NCBI GenBank assembly: GCA_016765495.1
Contig: JAESPV010000023.1
Coordinates: forward strand, 124,708 to 188,707
Direction of reading: 5' to 3'
Length of the DNA stretch: 64,000 bases
DNA from: Desulfocapsa sp.
GTDB taxonomy: Bacteria > Desulfobacterota > Desulfobulbia > Desulfobulbales > Desulfocapsaceae
Positions 44,228 to 53,358 of this stretch are shown here, in pieces. Below the pieces are notes generated by a model that was not told the origin of the DNA, ran no database searches, and saw only the letters and a program-made list of their open reading frames with translations. Numbering within the stretch: the stretch's first letter is position 1; the number at the start of each line of letters is the position of its first letter. Position numbers and translations under genes: made by a program.

Positions 44228-44809
44228 ATGGATTTTAAAGAGCACCTCAAAGTTGCCTGGGAAAGCACCTTACAATATATTATACCGGTGATTTTACTGA
44301 CTCTGGTACAGCTGGTAGTGATAACCATTAGTTTCGGTATTCTGGCACCTGTTACCACTGCCGGGTATGTACAATCGCTACTTCGTGCACTCCGTGAGGG
44401 CCGGGAGCCAAAAATCGGGGATCTCTTTTCTGAAATGCGTCTTTTTTTTCCCCTGTTAGCCTTTGGTCTTTTAGCGGCGCTGGCCATTTTTTTGGGAGTC
44501 TTATTGTTTGTTCTCCCAGGTTTGCTCGTTCTTGCCTTCCTGATTTTTGCAACCCTCTACATGATGCCATTGATGACAGACAAAAATATGGGACTCTTTG
44601 AGGCCATCAAAGAGTCCTGGAATATGGCCGTGAGAAAACCGCTTGGTGATCAAATTGTTTTCATAGTCCTCTATTTGCTGATTCTGTCAGTTGGGGGATC
44701 CATTCCTCTGGCTCTTCTTTTTGCTCAACCTCTGGCCACTTTTTTACTGGTATCCATCTATGAAGAACGATTACAGAGGGAACAGCTTTGTATTGCAAAG
44801 GAAGCGTGA
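44228..44809 (+). CDS. Multi-pass membrane protein of unknown function
   Basis: 193 residues, with about five hydrophobic helices (YIIPVILLTLVQLVVITIS; TTAGYVQSLLRAL; FFPLLAFGLLAALAIFLGVL; LFVLPGLLVLAFLIFATLYMM; FIVLYLLILSVGGSIPLALL). The pattern of a G-x-L-A-P-V-T turn, FVLPGLLVLAFLIF and an ESWNMAVRK amphipathic segment resembles DUF975/YckC-type membrane proteins. AAAGGAG precedes the ATG. The gene ends 7 bp before the radical SAM fusion gene, so the two are probably co-transcribed. The role is unknown. Confidence 0.7.
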   Translation: MDFKEHLKVAWESTLQYIIPVILLTLVQLVVITISFGILAPVTTAGYVQSLLRALREGREPKIGDLFSEMRLFFPLLAFGLLAALAIFLGVLLFVLPGLLVLAFLIFATLYMMPLMTDKNMGLFEAIKESWNMAVRKPLGDQIVFIVLYLLILSVGGSIPLALLFAQPLATFLLVSIYEERLQREQLCIAKEA

Positions 44810-44816
44810 GAAATAA

Positions 44817-47800
44817 ATGAATATGATACATAAAAAGTGCAGTGTGGTAAAGGGTTGGCAGCGTTTTGAACTGGCAGGTCAGGTATTGTATGTTCAGCCG
44901 GAAATTCCAGACTGGATAGTAATTTCTTCTGAAGCTGATCAATTACTCAACGTTGAAAAAAACGATGCTGTCAGTTTCTATGAGCGGAATCTTCTTGAGA
45001 ATGCGTTTGCCATGGAGCCGTTGCAATCGTATACGGGACGGGCTGCAGCATTAGAACTGAATCAGCTTAAAGAATGCTGGTTTCATATCACCGATGTTTG
45101 TAATCTCAGTTGCCGCCACTGTCTTTTTGGAGCATCCCCTGCTAAAACGCGGAGCCTTGCCCCCGAACTGCTTGAGAGTGCGGTTCAACAGGCACTAACT
45201 CTTGGGTGTCGTCTCTTCTCCTTTACTGGTGGAGAACCGTTTCTTTACCCTGATTTTCCGGATTTTCTTCGAAGATTGCTGGCAGAAAATAAAGTTGTCC
45301 ATGCAGCGGTCTTGACCAATGGCCTGCTGCTTGATCAGTTTTTGCAAGAACTTGGCACTCTGGACAGGCTTCATCTGCAGATAAGTCTCGATGGTCTGGA
45401 AAAAAGTCACGACGGATTGCGGGGAAAAGGAAGCTATAACAAGCTGATGAAAAACCTTGCGGCTCTGAAGGAAGCAGGGATTCCCTTCACCCTTTCCATG
45501 GCCATCAGTAGTGAAAATGTTGAGGATTTACTGCAACTGGTAGATGTTGCTGCAGAGGTGGGAGCTGCTTCCATCCATCTGCTCTATCATTTTATCCGGG
45601 GAAAGGGCAGCCGGGAGCAGTTCATACCGGCGGATATCATTTTTCCGGCACTTTTAGCAGCCTGGAGACGGGCTACGGAGCTTGGGCTCAGTATCGATAA
45701 TATTGAAAGTCTGCGCAGCCAGATTTTCTCAACGCCCGGTACCCGCTATGATCTTTCAAATACCGGATGGGAATCTGTGGCCATAGGACCTGACGGGGTG
45801 ATCTATCCATCTCCTGCTCTTGTTGGTATGGAGAAAACAGCCTGTGGGCACTTGGATCAGGGCTTAGCGGTATTGTGGAAGTCAAGTCCGGTTTTAAATG
45901 ATCTTCGTAATGCCAGTTTGATTGATTCACCGCGTTATCAGGCAAATCCCCTGAAGTTTCTGGTGGGCGGCGGGGATATTGATCATAGTTTCATGTACGG
46001 CGAAAACTGGGTGGGACATGACCCTTATGTAGGGCTTTATAATCAAATTGCTCTGCAATTGATTGCTGATCAGGTAAGTCAGTATACAAATGAAGGGAAT
46101 GGGAGTATCCGTCTGCGTATGGGGGATGTCCGTCATGATTGTAAAGATGATGGAGAGGAACCTGCAGCAGTGGCCTTAACCCATTGTAACTGCCTTATCT
46201 CCCTGGCATCAGACAGCGGACACAGCTCTGTGCGTGAGTTCTATGGCGAGGCAGCACTGAAAGCAAATGACGATATTCGTAATCCGTTGGCGCCGGCCCA
46301 GGCCGAGGCTGATTTTATCCCTGGTAAAACCAGAAAACACTCCTACGGCTGTGGAAGTCCAGTAACCGACGGTGCTCCGCAGGAAGGCGAAACGCTGGTG
46401 GATCTTGGATCGGGATCCGGCGTTGAATGTTTTATGGCATCAGCGTCCGTTGGCAAAACCGGGAAGGTTTACGGTATTGATATGACCGATGAAATGCTGC
46501 GTCTGGCTGCGGAATCCCAGGAAGAAGTAGCGGAGCGTCTTGGGTATACAAATGTGGAATTCCGTAAGGGTTTTCTTGAACAAATTCCACTTGATGAGAG
46601 TACCGCAGATGTGGTGATTTCCAACTGTGTGATCAATCTCAGCCCAGATAAACGCATGACCTATCAGGAAATCTTTCGGATTTTAAAACCTGGCGGCCGC
46701 CTGGTTGTTTCTGATATTGCTACGGACACAGCCATCCCGGCAACACTGAAAAATAATGTCCGGTATCGTGACGAATGCCTTGGCGGAGCCATGCAGCAGG
46801 AAGAACTGGTTGCCATGATGGAGGCTGCGGGTTTTAATCGTATCCGTTTTATTAAGCGCTTTCCATATCGCCAGGTGGAGAACATGGATTTCTTCTCGCT
46901 TACCTATGAAGCCTTTCGTCCTGTTGCAACCGGGGAACAATCGGTGGATGTGGTCTATAGAGGCCCATATGGCGCAGTTTATACAGAATCAGGTATTCTG
47001 CTGGTGAAAGGCAGACGTACGACCATTCCATCTCGGGAGATAGCTCTGTTGGATGATGCTGTTTTTGTGCTTGATGATAAGGGTGCAGTAACAAATCTTG
47101 TGATGGACAATTCCTGCTGTACTCCTCAAACTGAGATTAGCGGAGTTTCTGCAAACTGCTGTGATAGCTCGGAGGATAAACCTGCAACGGAGCGAAAAGT
47201 CGAAGGCTGCATGGTTTGTGGCACGGAGCTGCACTATTTTACTGCGACTCAAGAGATGGCCTGCAGTTATTGCGGACGAGTGTTTTCAGCCAATGCCTGT
47301 TGTGAGCAGGATCATTTTGTCTGCGACAGTTGTCATCAAAAAGATGGGATTGAAGTGATTAAAGCCATCTGTAGTGGAACAGAGGAGCGGGATCTCATAA
47401 CCCTGCTCGAATTGATCCGCAGCCATCCAGCAATCCCCATGCATGGCCCGGAACATCACGCCATGATCCCCGGTATCATCCTTGCCTGTTTTCGCAATAG
47501 TGGCGGCAATATCAAGAAAGAGGCGATTCTCACCGGCATTAGCCGCGGTGCTGCTATCCCTGGTGGCGTATGCGGTTTCTGGGGGGCATGTGGTGCAGCA
47601 ATTGGAGCTGGAATTGCGGTCTCAACAATCCTTGCAGCCACACCTCTTACTCCGTCACCAAGACAGACGGCACAGGCTTGCAGCGCCAAGATACTTGCTG
47701 TTATTGCAAAGTACCGCGGCGGTCGTTGTTGTCAGCGGGAGACATGGCTTACTCTTTCTGAAATAGCCAGACTGTCGGAAGAAATGCTTTCTGTTCCCAT

Positions 47801-47942
47801 GGTGGCAAAAGGATCACTTCGTTGTTCGCAGTACCTGAAAAACAAGGAGTGTATCCGAAAGCAATGTCCTCTCTGGGAAAATCGTGTTAAGGCATTGGAG
47901 TCGGAACTCAGCTGTGACGCACAACGATTTTTGCTGGTCTAG
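44817..47942 (+). CDS. Tripartite fusion: radical SAM - ArsM-like methyltransferase - Cys-rich DUF5714-like domain
   Basis: 1041 residues. Residues 15-60 look like a PqqD-type peptide-binding module. The radical SAM core has Cys95, Cys99 and Cys102 (DVCNLSCRHC), then FSFTGGEPFLYPDF. Residues about 475-720 form an S-adenosylmethionine methyltransferase closely matching arsenite methyltransferases: VREFYGEAAL, SYGCGSP, LVDLGSGSGVECF, ISNCVINLSPDK, LKPGGRLVVSDI. A Cys-rich linker (NSCCTPQ, ANCCDSS) follows, then a C-terminal region (about 805-1030) with CMVCGTELHYF, CSYCGRVF and MHGPEHHAMIPG resembling DUF5714. Arsenic or another metalloid is a reasonable substrate; a modified peptide is an alternative. 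Such chemistry in one chain is unusual. The preceding membrane-protein gene ends 7 bp away. Confidence 0.82.
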   Translation: MNMIHKKCSVVKGWQRFELAGQVLYVQPEIPDWIVISSEADQLLNVEKNDAVSFYERNLLENAFAMEPLQSYTGRAAALELNQLKECWFHITDVCNLSCRHCLFGASPAKTRSLAPELLESAVQQALTLGCRLFSFTGGEPFLYPDFPDFLRRLLAENKVVHAAVLTNGLLLDQFLQELGTLDRLHLQISLDGLEKSHDGLRGKGSYNKLMKNLAALKEAGIPFTLSMAISSENVEDLLQLVDVAAEVGAASIHLLYHFIRGKGSREQFIPADIIFPALLAAWRRATELGLSIDNIESLRSQIFSTPGTRYDLSNTGWESVAIGPDGVIYPSPALVGMEKTACGHLDQGLAVLWKSSPVLNDLRNASLIDSPRYQANPLKFLVGGGDIDHSFMYGENWVGHDPYVGLYNQIALQLIADQVSQYTNEGNGSIRLRMGDVRHDCKDDGEEPAAVALTHCNCLISLASDSGHSSVREFYGEAALKANDDIRNPLAPAQAEADFIPGKTRKHSYGCGSPVTDGAPQEGETLVDLGSGSGVECFMASASVGKTGKVYGIDMTDEMLRLAAESQEEVAERLGYTNVEFRKGFLEQIPLDESTADVVISNCVINLSPDKRMTYQEIFRILKPGGRLVVSDIATDTAIPATLKNNVRYRDECLGGAMQQEELVAMMEAAGFNRIRFIKRFPYRQVENMDFFSLTYEAFRPVATGEQSVDVVYRGPYGAVYTESGILLVKGRRTTIPSREIALLDDAVFVLDDKGAVTNLVMDNSCCTPQTEISGVSANCCDSSEDKPATERKVEGCMVCGTELHYFTATQEMACSYCGRVFSANACCEQDHFVCDSCHQKDGIEVIKAICSGTEERDLITLLELIRSHPAIPMHGPEHHAMIPGIILACFRNSGGNIKKEAILTGISRGAAIPGGVCGFWGACGAAIGAGIAVSTILAATPLTPSPRQTAQACSAKILAVIAKYRGGRCCQRETWLTLSEIARLSEEMLSVPMVAKGSLRCSQYLKNKECIRKQCPLWENRVKALESELSCDAQRFLLV

Positions 47943-47971
47943 GAATGGGATACAAGGAGTATGAAAGAAGA

Positions 47972-48012
47972 CAAAGTCCCGATTTACTTCCAAAAAGTAA
48001 ATCGGGACTTTG
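47972..48012. terminator. Hairpin between convergent genes
   Basis: Perfect 18-bp arms CAAAGTCCCGATTTACTT (47972-47989) and AAGTAAATCGGGACTTTG (47995-48012) around a 5-nt loop. It lies between the fusion gene (ends 47942) and the convergent SH3 gene (ends 48045). The T-tract is short on both sides, so it is a strong hairpin but not a classical terminator. Confidence 0.7.
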
Positions 48013-48044
48013 GTATGTCGTGATTGTCCGAGAACCCAAAAAGC

Positions 48045-48512
48045 TTAGTATCCCCACAGCAGACTTCTTTTTATCCAACCGGTGAGACCGGATTCGTGTC
48101 TCACTTTGGCCCAGCCTTTTTCCTGTGTGAGAGTTTCAAAAACAACACCGTAATAGGCTCTGCCCACCGGTTTATATTTGGTTCCAGGACCGCTTCGAAT
48201 ATTGATCTTTTTTTTCTTTCCTTTATTTACTTTAACAATCATGTGCGGTTTGGAGGTGAGATACTTATTAAATACCCAACCAGTATCGTTTTCGAAATCT
48301 TTGACTTTCACCCAATTGCCTTTTCGGGTTAAAACCTTTAAAGGAAACCCATCTCCATATTCCCATTTCGATGAATATTTGGTGCCGGGACCTGATCGAA
48401 GTTGTACCTTTTCCCCATTGATACTCATCATTTTTGCGTAAGCTGGACTAAGAATAAAGCAGCTTAAGAATACAATGGAGACAATTAATTTTAGTTTTGC
48501 TGAAACAAACAT
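48045..48512 (-). CDS. Exported protein with two bacterial SH3 domains
   Basis: 155 residues with a signal peptide (about 1-26, cut after AYA). Two SH3b repeats follow: VQLRSGPGTKYSSKWEYGDG through GNWVKVKDFENDTGWVFNKY (about 36-85), and INIRSGPGTKYKPVGRAYYG through GWAKVRHESGLTGWIKRSLL (about 103-152). Bacterial SH3 domains often bind peptidoglycan or envelope components. No catalytic domain is attached. The start follows AAAGGA. It is probably expressed alone, bounded by the hairpin at 47972-48012. Confidence 0.85.
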   Translation of the reverse strand: MFVSAKLKLIVSIVFLSCFILSPAYAKMMSINGEKVQLRSGPGTKYSSKWEYGDGFPLKVLTRKGNWVKVKDFENDTGWVFNKYLTSKPHMIVKVNKGKKKKINIRSGPGTKYKPVGRAYYGVVFETLTQEKGWAKVRHESGLTGWIKRSLLWGY

Positions 48513-48753
48513 TATAGTAATTCCTTTGGTTAGTATGAAGCCCTTGGGGCAGAAGGTAGTAGGTATTTTCGATATGTTCTTTCACATTTTTCGTAAATGT
48601 AAGTGCTCGAAAATACGACGATGAAAACTAAAACACCAAGACGAATAAAACATACAATAACATACTCTTGAAACAACAGGTAGCGTAGTTTTAATTTAAC
48701 TTTGGTTGGTAAGGTTTCCTGTTCCTACGATATCGATCAGTTGAGGAGTCTTT

Positions 48754-50325
48754 TTGGATCTTGTAATCAATAATATCCACATTCCCATAGAAAAAGACGG
48801 GATGGATGAATATATACGGGTTGCTGCCCAAAAAATGGGCATAGATACCGGGGATATCTCTGTAATAAAAATCCTTGGCAAAGCACTTGATCTGCGCAAA
48901 CAGGAACAGTTCATATATACGATGTCACTGGTCATCAAAATCGATGACAGTTTCCCCAATAAACAGCAATTCAATCTCTACACAAAAGCTGAGGCAGTAG
49001 TAAAAAAAGTGGTAAAGATGCAGGAGAGACCTGTTATTGTGGGTTTTGGTCCTGCAGGGATATTTGCGGCTCTTGAATTGATTAGTCATGGGCTGAAACC
49101 CTTAATCTTTGAACGGGGAAAGAAAATAGAGGAACGTTCCGTTGATGTCGAGAACTTTATCAAAGATCGAAAACTAAACCCCGAATCGAATATTCAATTT
49201 GGTGAAGGGGGAGCAGGATCGTATTCGGATGGAAAGCTCTTTTCAAGGAGAAATAAGAATAGTTCCACCGTCAATCGGGTTTTAAAAACATTTGTTCAAT
49301 TTGGTGCACCACCGGAAATTGAATATATCAGCAAGCCCCATCTTGGAACCGATGTACTCTGTGAAATAGTGCGCAATATTCGTCTGTACATTCTTGAGCA
49401 GGGCGGTGAAATATTTTACAATGCAAGAATGACAGATATCCTGATAGTCGATGGCAGGGCAAAGGGTATTGTCATAAACGGTGAACAGGAAATTCTTTCT
49501 TCAACCCTCTTTGTTGCCCTGGGGCATTCTGCTCGTGATACCGTCGAGATGATGTATAAAAGAGGTGTGGCCATGGAACAGAGAAAGATTGCTGTAGGGC
49601 TAAGAATTGAACATCCTGCCCAGACGATTAATCGTATGCGTTACGGTCTGAAATATGATGGTTTCCCTGGCTTGGGTGCTGCCACCTATTCCTTAAATCA
49701 CACCAATCGCAAAATTCGACGTGGTGTCTATACATTTTGCATGTGTCCAGGCGGGGAAGTGGTAAATGCTGCGTCAAATGATGGTATGCTGGTTTTAAAC
49801 GGGATGAGTTATTCGGACAGAGCATCACCTTTTTCCAATGGCGCACTGGTTGTAAGTTGTCATACCAGTGATTATGAAACAAACAGCCCTTTGGCAGGAT
49901 TTGCTTTCCAGAAGGATATTGAGCAAAAGGCCTTTTGTGCGGGGGGGGCTGACTGGTCTGTTCCTGCTCAGAACCTGATGGATTTTTTAGGTGAAGAGGG
50001 GCCGTCTGAAATAAATGAAAATTCCTATAAGATGGGGGCTGTTTCTGCCGATATGAGAGATATTTTTCCCGGTTTTGTGATTGATGAGCTCCTGGTTGCA
50101 TTCCGGAAGTGGAGAGTGAAGGTGCCTCTATTTGTTTCTCACCATGCAATATTGCTGGGTGCGGAAACAAGGACTTCATCACCCGTACGGATAAGCCGTA
50201 ACACACGGTTTGAATCAATAAATACTAAAAATTTATATCCCATTGGTGAGGGTGCAGGCTATACTGGTGGTATTACCAGTTCTGCTGCCGATGCCATAAG
50301 GGCTGTTGAAGCGAATCTGTTGTAA
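48754..50325 (+). CDS. FAD-dependent dehydrogenase of the COG2509 type (TTG start)
   Basis: 523 residues. The start is TTG at 48754, placed by GAGGAG 5 nt upstream and by the family N-terminus (DLVINNIHIPIEKDG). An N-terminal domain of about 90 residues (ILGKALDLRKQEQFIYTM) precedes the FAD-binding Rossmann motif VIVGFGPAGIFAALEL (about 94-109). Further family features are GEGGAGSYSDGKLFSRRNK, VNRVLKTFVQFGA, and GEGAGYTGGITSSAADAI, which closes the FAD site. These are NAD(FAD)-utilising proteins with no confirmed reaction to my knowledge. The SUI1/YciH gene follows after about 24 bp. Confidence 0.9.
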   Translation: MDLVINNIHIPIEKDGMDEYIRVAAQKMGIDTGDISVIKILGKALDLRKQEQFIYTMSLVIKIDDSFPNKQQFNLYTKAEAVVKKVVKMQERPVIVGFGPAGIFAALELISHGLKPLIFERGKKIEERSVDVENFIKDRKLNPESNIQFGEGGAGSYSDGKLFSRRNKNSSTVNRVLKTFVQFGAPPEIEYISKPHLGTDVLCEIVRNIRLYILEQGGEIFYNARMTDILIVDGRAKGIVINGEQEILSSTLFVALGHSARDTVEMMYKRGVAMEQRKIAVGLRIEHPAQTINRMRYGLKYDGFPGLGAATYSLNHTNRKIRRGVYTFCMCPGGEVVNAASNDGMLVLNGMSYSDRASPFSNGALVVSCHTSDYETNSPLAGFAFQKDIEQKAFCAGGADWSVPAQNLMDFLGEEGPSEINENSYKMGAVSADMRDIFPGFVIDELLVAFRKWRVKVPLFVSHHAILLGAETRTSSPVRISRNTRFESINTKNLYPIGEGAGYTGGITSSAADAIRAVEANLL

Positions 50326-50348
50326 CTGTGGGTATTAAAAAAAAGCAT

Positions 50349-50714
50349 ATGGCAAGAAAAACTTCTAAAACACATTCTGCTCTGGTGTATTCCACCGAGT
50401 CGGGCACCTTATGTGCAGAGTGGAACAAACAGGCGAAACACTGTAGCTGTCCCCCTAAACAATCCATCCCTAAAGATGGTATTATCCGATTGATGCGGGA
50501 AACCAAAGGTCGTAAAGGCAAGGGAGTTTCTTTAATACACGGTCTGCCACTTGATCCTGTAGAGTTAAAAAAACTTGCCAAAGCCCTCAAAAAAAAATGC
50601 GGCAGTGGCGGTAGTATAAAAAATGCAGTTATTGAGATCCAGGGTGATCACAGAGATGTATTGGAACAGGAATTAGTTCGGCTCGGCTATAAAGTAAAAC
50701 GGGCAGGTGGTTGA
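50349..50714 (+). CDS. SUI1/YciH family translation-factor-like protein
   Basis: 121 residues from the ATG at 50349, preferred over the GTG at 50328 because the family starts near ARKTSKTHSALVYSTESG. The conserved core RLMRETKGRKGKGVSLIHGL and KKLAKALKKKCGSGGSIKN, then IEIQGDHRDVLEQEL, matches bacterial homologues of eukaryotic initiation factor 1. The basic GRKGKG stretch and the GSGGS-x-K motif are typical RNA-binding features. Its role in bacteria is not well defined. It lies just after the FAD-protein gene and converges on the DarAB-like cluster. Confidence 0.85.
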   Translation: MARKTSKTHSALVYSTESGTLCAEWNKQAKHCSCPPKQSIPKDGIIRLMRETKGRKGKGVSLIHGLPLDPVELKKLAKALKKKCGSGGSIKNAVIEIQGDHRDVLEQELVRLGYKVKRAGG

Positions 50715-50737
50715 TACATTGGTTAATCTGCTTTCCA

Positions 50738-51748
50738 CTAACGGCAGATTTCCAGAAGTTCTCTGTATACTTCTGCCTCTGCGTCAGCAACATTGTTCAG
50801 CTTTTCCCGGATAGCAGTAAAGTTGATATGTGCACCTTTCTTTTTTCGCATGGCTTTTACTGCCAATAGGGCAAATTCCCGCCACTGGTCACCAACCGCA
50901 GTCATTTTGACCGAAGCACTATTAAGATCCTGATTGTCAAGCATGCAACTTGCTTCCTGAAGAAATGATGCGTAGATAAAACGAAATCCGGCTCCACCCG
51001 TACCTATCTCTTCCTGCATTCTTACAATATGCCCTAAAAAGAGTTTTGCCCACCTTGGGTCCCTTTTCTCAAGTTTTTCAATGGTCTTTCCAAGGGCACG
51101 AATGGCCTTAATCCCTGCAATGGGAACAGGTGTTTTCAGCATGGTTCTGGCATTTTTTCTGATTGCTTTTGGAAGGATGGTTTTGTAGTCAATATGTTCA
51201 GGAATATGAACTGGATAGTAGAGTAACCCCTTCGGAGCCATCATGCCCTTTACAAACCGTGCTTTTTCAAGATCCTTTACTGCACATCGTTTTCTTGTTT
51301 CGAATACCGGGTCGCTGATCAGGTATTCATCACCTTCTTTTCCGTAAACAATCAGATTGTGGGCGTTAAAATGAAATCGCATTTCAGGCGGGAAATAGGG
51401 GAGCCAGAAGACTGAGCTTTGAGCACCAATGATTTTGCCCTGTCTGAGAAGTCCATCAAGTTTTTCCGTTCCTTGCACGGGGGTGGAAAAGGTGTGCATC
51501 TGCATTTTGATACCAAGGCTTTTCTGCAAACCTCTAATAATACTTTTGGGTCGTGAACGATAGGCGACAAGCGGCATACCACCAAGTTTTACAAAGGGTA
51601 TATAGGCAAACATTAAGGCACCGGACAAGCCGAAAACCATGGCTTCAGAGAGTGGCAAGCCATGATGGGACATCATGAGCGACATAACACCACTTTCACA
51701 ATGGGCAAAATGAGTATGCTGGAAAGTGTTTTGTTGCGACGTATTCAT
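50738..51748 (-). CDS. BtrH-like N-terminal domain protein (Cys acyltransferase/peptidase fold)
   Basis: 336 residues. The N-terminal half (about 10-150) matches the BtrH_N family, with a candidate catalytic triad Cys17 (FAHCESG), His130 (FNAHNLIVYG) and Asp146 (ISDPVF). BtrH, the founding member, transfers an acyl side chain during butirosin synthesis. The C-terminal half is helical and resembles the DUF4872-type partner domain. Its start overlaps the previous gene's stop (ATGA), and it closes the DarAB-like cluster. A role in transferring or trimming an acyl group on the cluster's product is reasonable but inferred. Confidence 0.78.
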   Translation of the reverse strand: MNTSQQNTFQHTHFAHCESGVMSLMMSHHGLPLSEAMVFGLSGALMFAYIPFVKLGGMPLVAYRSRPKSIIRGLQKSLGIKMQMHTFSTPVQGTEKLDGLLRQGKIIGAQSSVFWLPYFPPEMRFHFNAHNLIVYGKEGDEYLISDPVFETRKRCAVKDLEKARFVKGMMAPKGLLYYPVHIPEHIDYKTILPKAIRKNARTMLKTPVPIAGIKAIRALGKTIEKLEKRDPRWAKLFLGHIVRMQEEIGTGGAGFRFIYASFLQEASCMLDNQDLNSASVKMTAVGDQWREFALLAVKAMRKKKGAHINFTAIREKLNNVADAEAEVYRELLEICR

Positions 51749-52176
51749 TGGCTGTTATTTTCGTTTGCGTCCCTGTATTGTCCCGGTAGTTCGCGAAGTT
51801 CGTCCATAGCGATGCCTAGAGCGTTAGCGTAGCGATTGAGCATCTTTTTGGAGAGCTTCCAGAACACAGCAGGTTTGAAGTGACGTTTTATGCGCCATTT
51901 GAATAGTCCGGTGGACTCAGAGAGTACTTGTAAGTCCATACGTTTGTCATACATATGATACAATAAGGGAGATTTCTCGCCCTTTGTTACCTGTGCGTAA
52001 GCTTTACCTGCCAGACGTTCAAGTTCCTGCACCGCCTGCATGGTTGCCTCTTCTTCAACTTCCCAGCCACTTGAGGCGACAACATTGTAGCTGCCACTCC
52101 TGTCTGTGGCATACATGGCTTTTTTATTGCTCGCATAGGTTGAGATGTTGTCCTGCGGGACCTGATGCTGTTCCAT
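51745..52176 (-). CDS. Small protein with HTH-like C-terminus in the Dar-like cluster
   Basis: 143 residues without a signal peptide. The C-terminal part (about 78-135) has the pattern of a cro/C1-type helix-turn-helix: MDLQVLSESTGLFKWRIKRH, then FWKLSKKMLNRYANALGIA. It may be a regulator or simply use the fold structurally. The N-terminal part is polar (ATDRSGSYNVVASSGWEVEE). It lies 3 bp after the DarB homologue and overlaps the BtrH-like gene by 4 bp, so it is an integral member of the cluster. I do not recognise a named family. Confidence 0.55.
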   Translation of the reverse strand: MEQHQVPQDNISTYASNKKAMYATDRSGSYNVVASSGWEVEEEATMQAVQELERLAGKAYAQVTKGEKSPLLYHMYDKRMDLQVLSESTGLFKWRIKRHFKPAVFWKLSKKMLNRYANALGIAMDELRELPGQYRDANENNSQ

Positions 52177-52179
52177 GTG

Positions 52180-53331
52180 CTACACCACCGTGAAATGCAT
52201 AAAAGCAGTTGAAAATCTACCACTTTCAGGGACATAGCAAAGTAAGCGTTGGCCTTTTCTGAGGCGGCCGGAAGAAAAAAGTTCTTCCAGGATGATATAA
52301 ATGGATGCTGAACCGGTATTGCCTTTTGTACTCAGATTACTGAACCATTTTTCTTGAGGAATATCGCAATTTGCCAGTTGAATACCTTCATGTACTTTAT
52401 CACGGAAAAAGCCTGATGAATAATGAGGAAGAAACCAGTCAATCTGTTCGGGATCAACTTGCCCCTGCTTCACAAGTTCGCGGAGAGGTCTGGTTACGGT
52501 GTATTCAATGATTTTGTCGTTGAGCAGTTTTACATCCTGCTTGATGGAAAAAAGAGAGTGTTCAAGCCATTCCTGCGGCAGATATTCACGCCAGCCACGA
52601 AGAGATCCATCTTCCATTTTCATAGCACCTGCATACATACAGGTGTCAAGTTCCCCTGCATAGGATTTCTGATGAATCCAGTCTATGCGCAGAGAGATAC
52701 TGCCAGAGTCACTATTGGGTTTGTTACTCATCCAGACGGCTCCTGCACCATCACTCAACATCCAACGTAAAAAGTCTTTTTCAAAGGCAAGCTCTGGATT
52801 CTTTTCCAGCTCTTTGCCTTGTAGCGCCATCTCTTCGGTGAACAGATGACCGCGCAGGAGGGAGGAAACATTTTCTGATCCCGTGGCTACTCCATTACTA
52901 TTCAGGCCTGAAAGGATTGCCATATATACATACTTGAGCGACATTGTACCAGCTAAACAGACCCCGGCAGTGGCGATTGCTTCACATGGTGGAATACCAA
53001 GTTCTCCATGCACCATAAGTGCGTGGTTAGGCATGATCTGGTCAGGGAGAGTTGTACCGCAGGCAAGGAGTTCTATGGTATCAAGCTCAGTTTGAGTACC
53101 AAGCTTTCGTACAGCTTCTGCTGTAAGCTGGGCATTATTATGACTGGCAAGGCCGGTTTCCGGATCAATGGCATAATAACGGGAGCTGATTTTATTACTG
53201 CGAAGGATCAGTTTCCGTACTCGGGAGGGTCTGGTGGCAACGGGCATAAGCAGTGATTCCATTGCATCATTTGACACCGGCTGATTAGGCAGAAATGCAC
53301 TGATATGATTGATGAAAACCTGTTGTGGCAT
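52180..53331 (-). CDS. DarB-like ketosynthase (FabH/KASIII family)
   Basis: 383 residues. Thiolase-fold condensing enzyme with a candidate Cys-His-Asn triad: Cys125 (TAGVCLAGT), His302 (LPHYSSGFF) and Asn337 (KGNTGSAS). The N-terminus (VFINHISAFLPNQPVSND, then VRKLILRSNKISSRYYAID) matches the DarB branch more than housekeeping FabH. DarB enzymes join two beta-oxo acyl thioesters to a cyclohexanedione, the ring precursor of dialkylresorcinols. The gene follows the DarA homologue by 27 bp. Confidence is high for the KASIII family and moderate for the DarB function. Confidence 0.82.
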   Translation of the reverse strand: MPQQVFINHISAFLPNQPVSNDAMESLLMPVATRPSRVRKLILRSNKISSRYYAIDPETGLASHNNAQLTAEAVRKLGTQTELDTIELLACGTTLPDQIMPNHALMVHGELGIPPCEAIATAGVCLAGTMSLKYVYMAILSGLNSNGVATGSENVSSLLRGHLFTEEMALQGKELEKNPELAFEKDFLRWMLSDGAGAVWMSNKPNSDSGSISLRIDWIHQKSYAGELDTCMYAGAMKMEDGSLRGWREYLPQEWLEHSLFSIKQDVKLLNDKIIEYTVTRPLRELVKQGQVDPEQIDWFLPHYSSGFFRDKVHEGIQLANCDIPQEKWFSNLSTKGNTGSASIYIILEELFSSGRLRKGQRLLCYVPESGRFSTAFMHFTVV

Positions 53332-53358
53332 GGTGTGTGTAGAATATAAAAACGTGTT

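Noticed and set aside
49628..50218. Minus-strand 196-codon ORF
   Set aside because: Antisense to the FAD-dependent gene, without similarity to known families.
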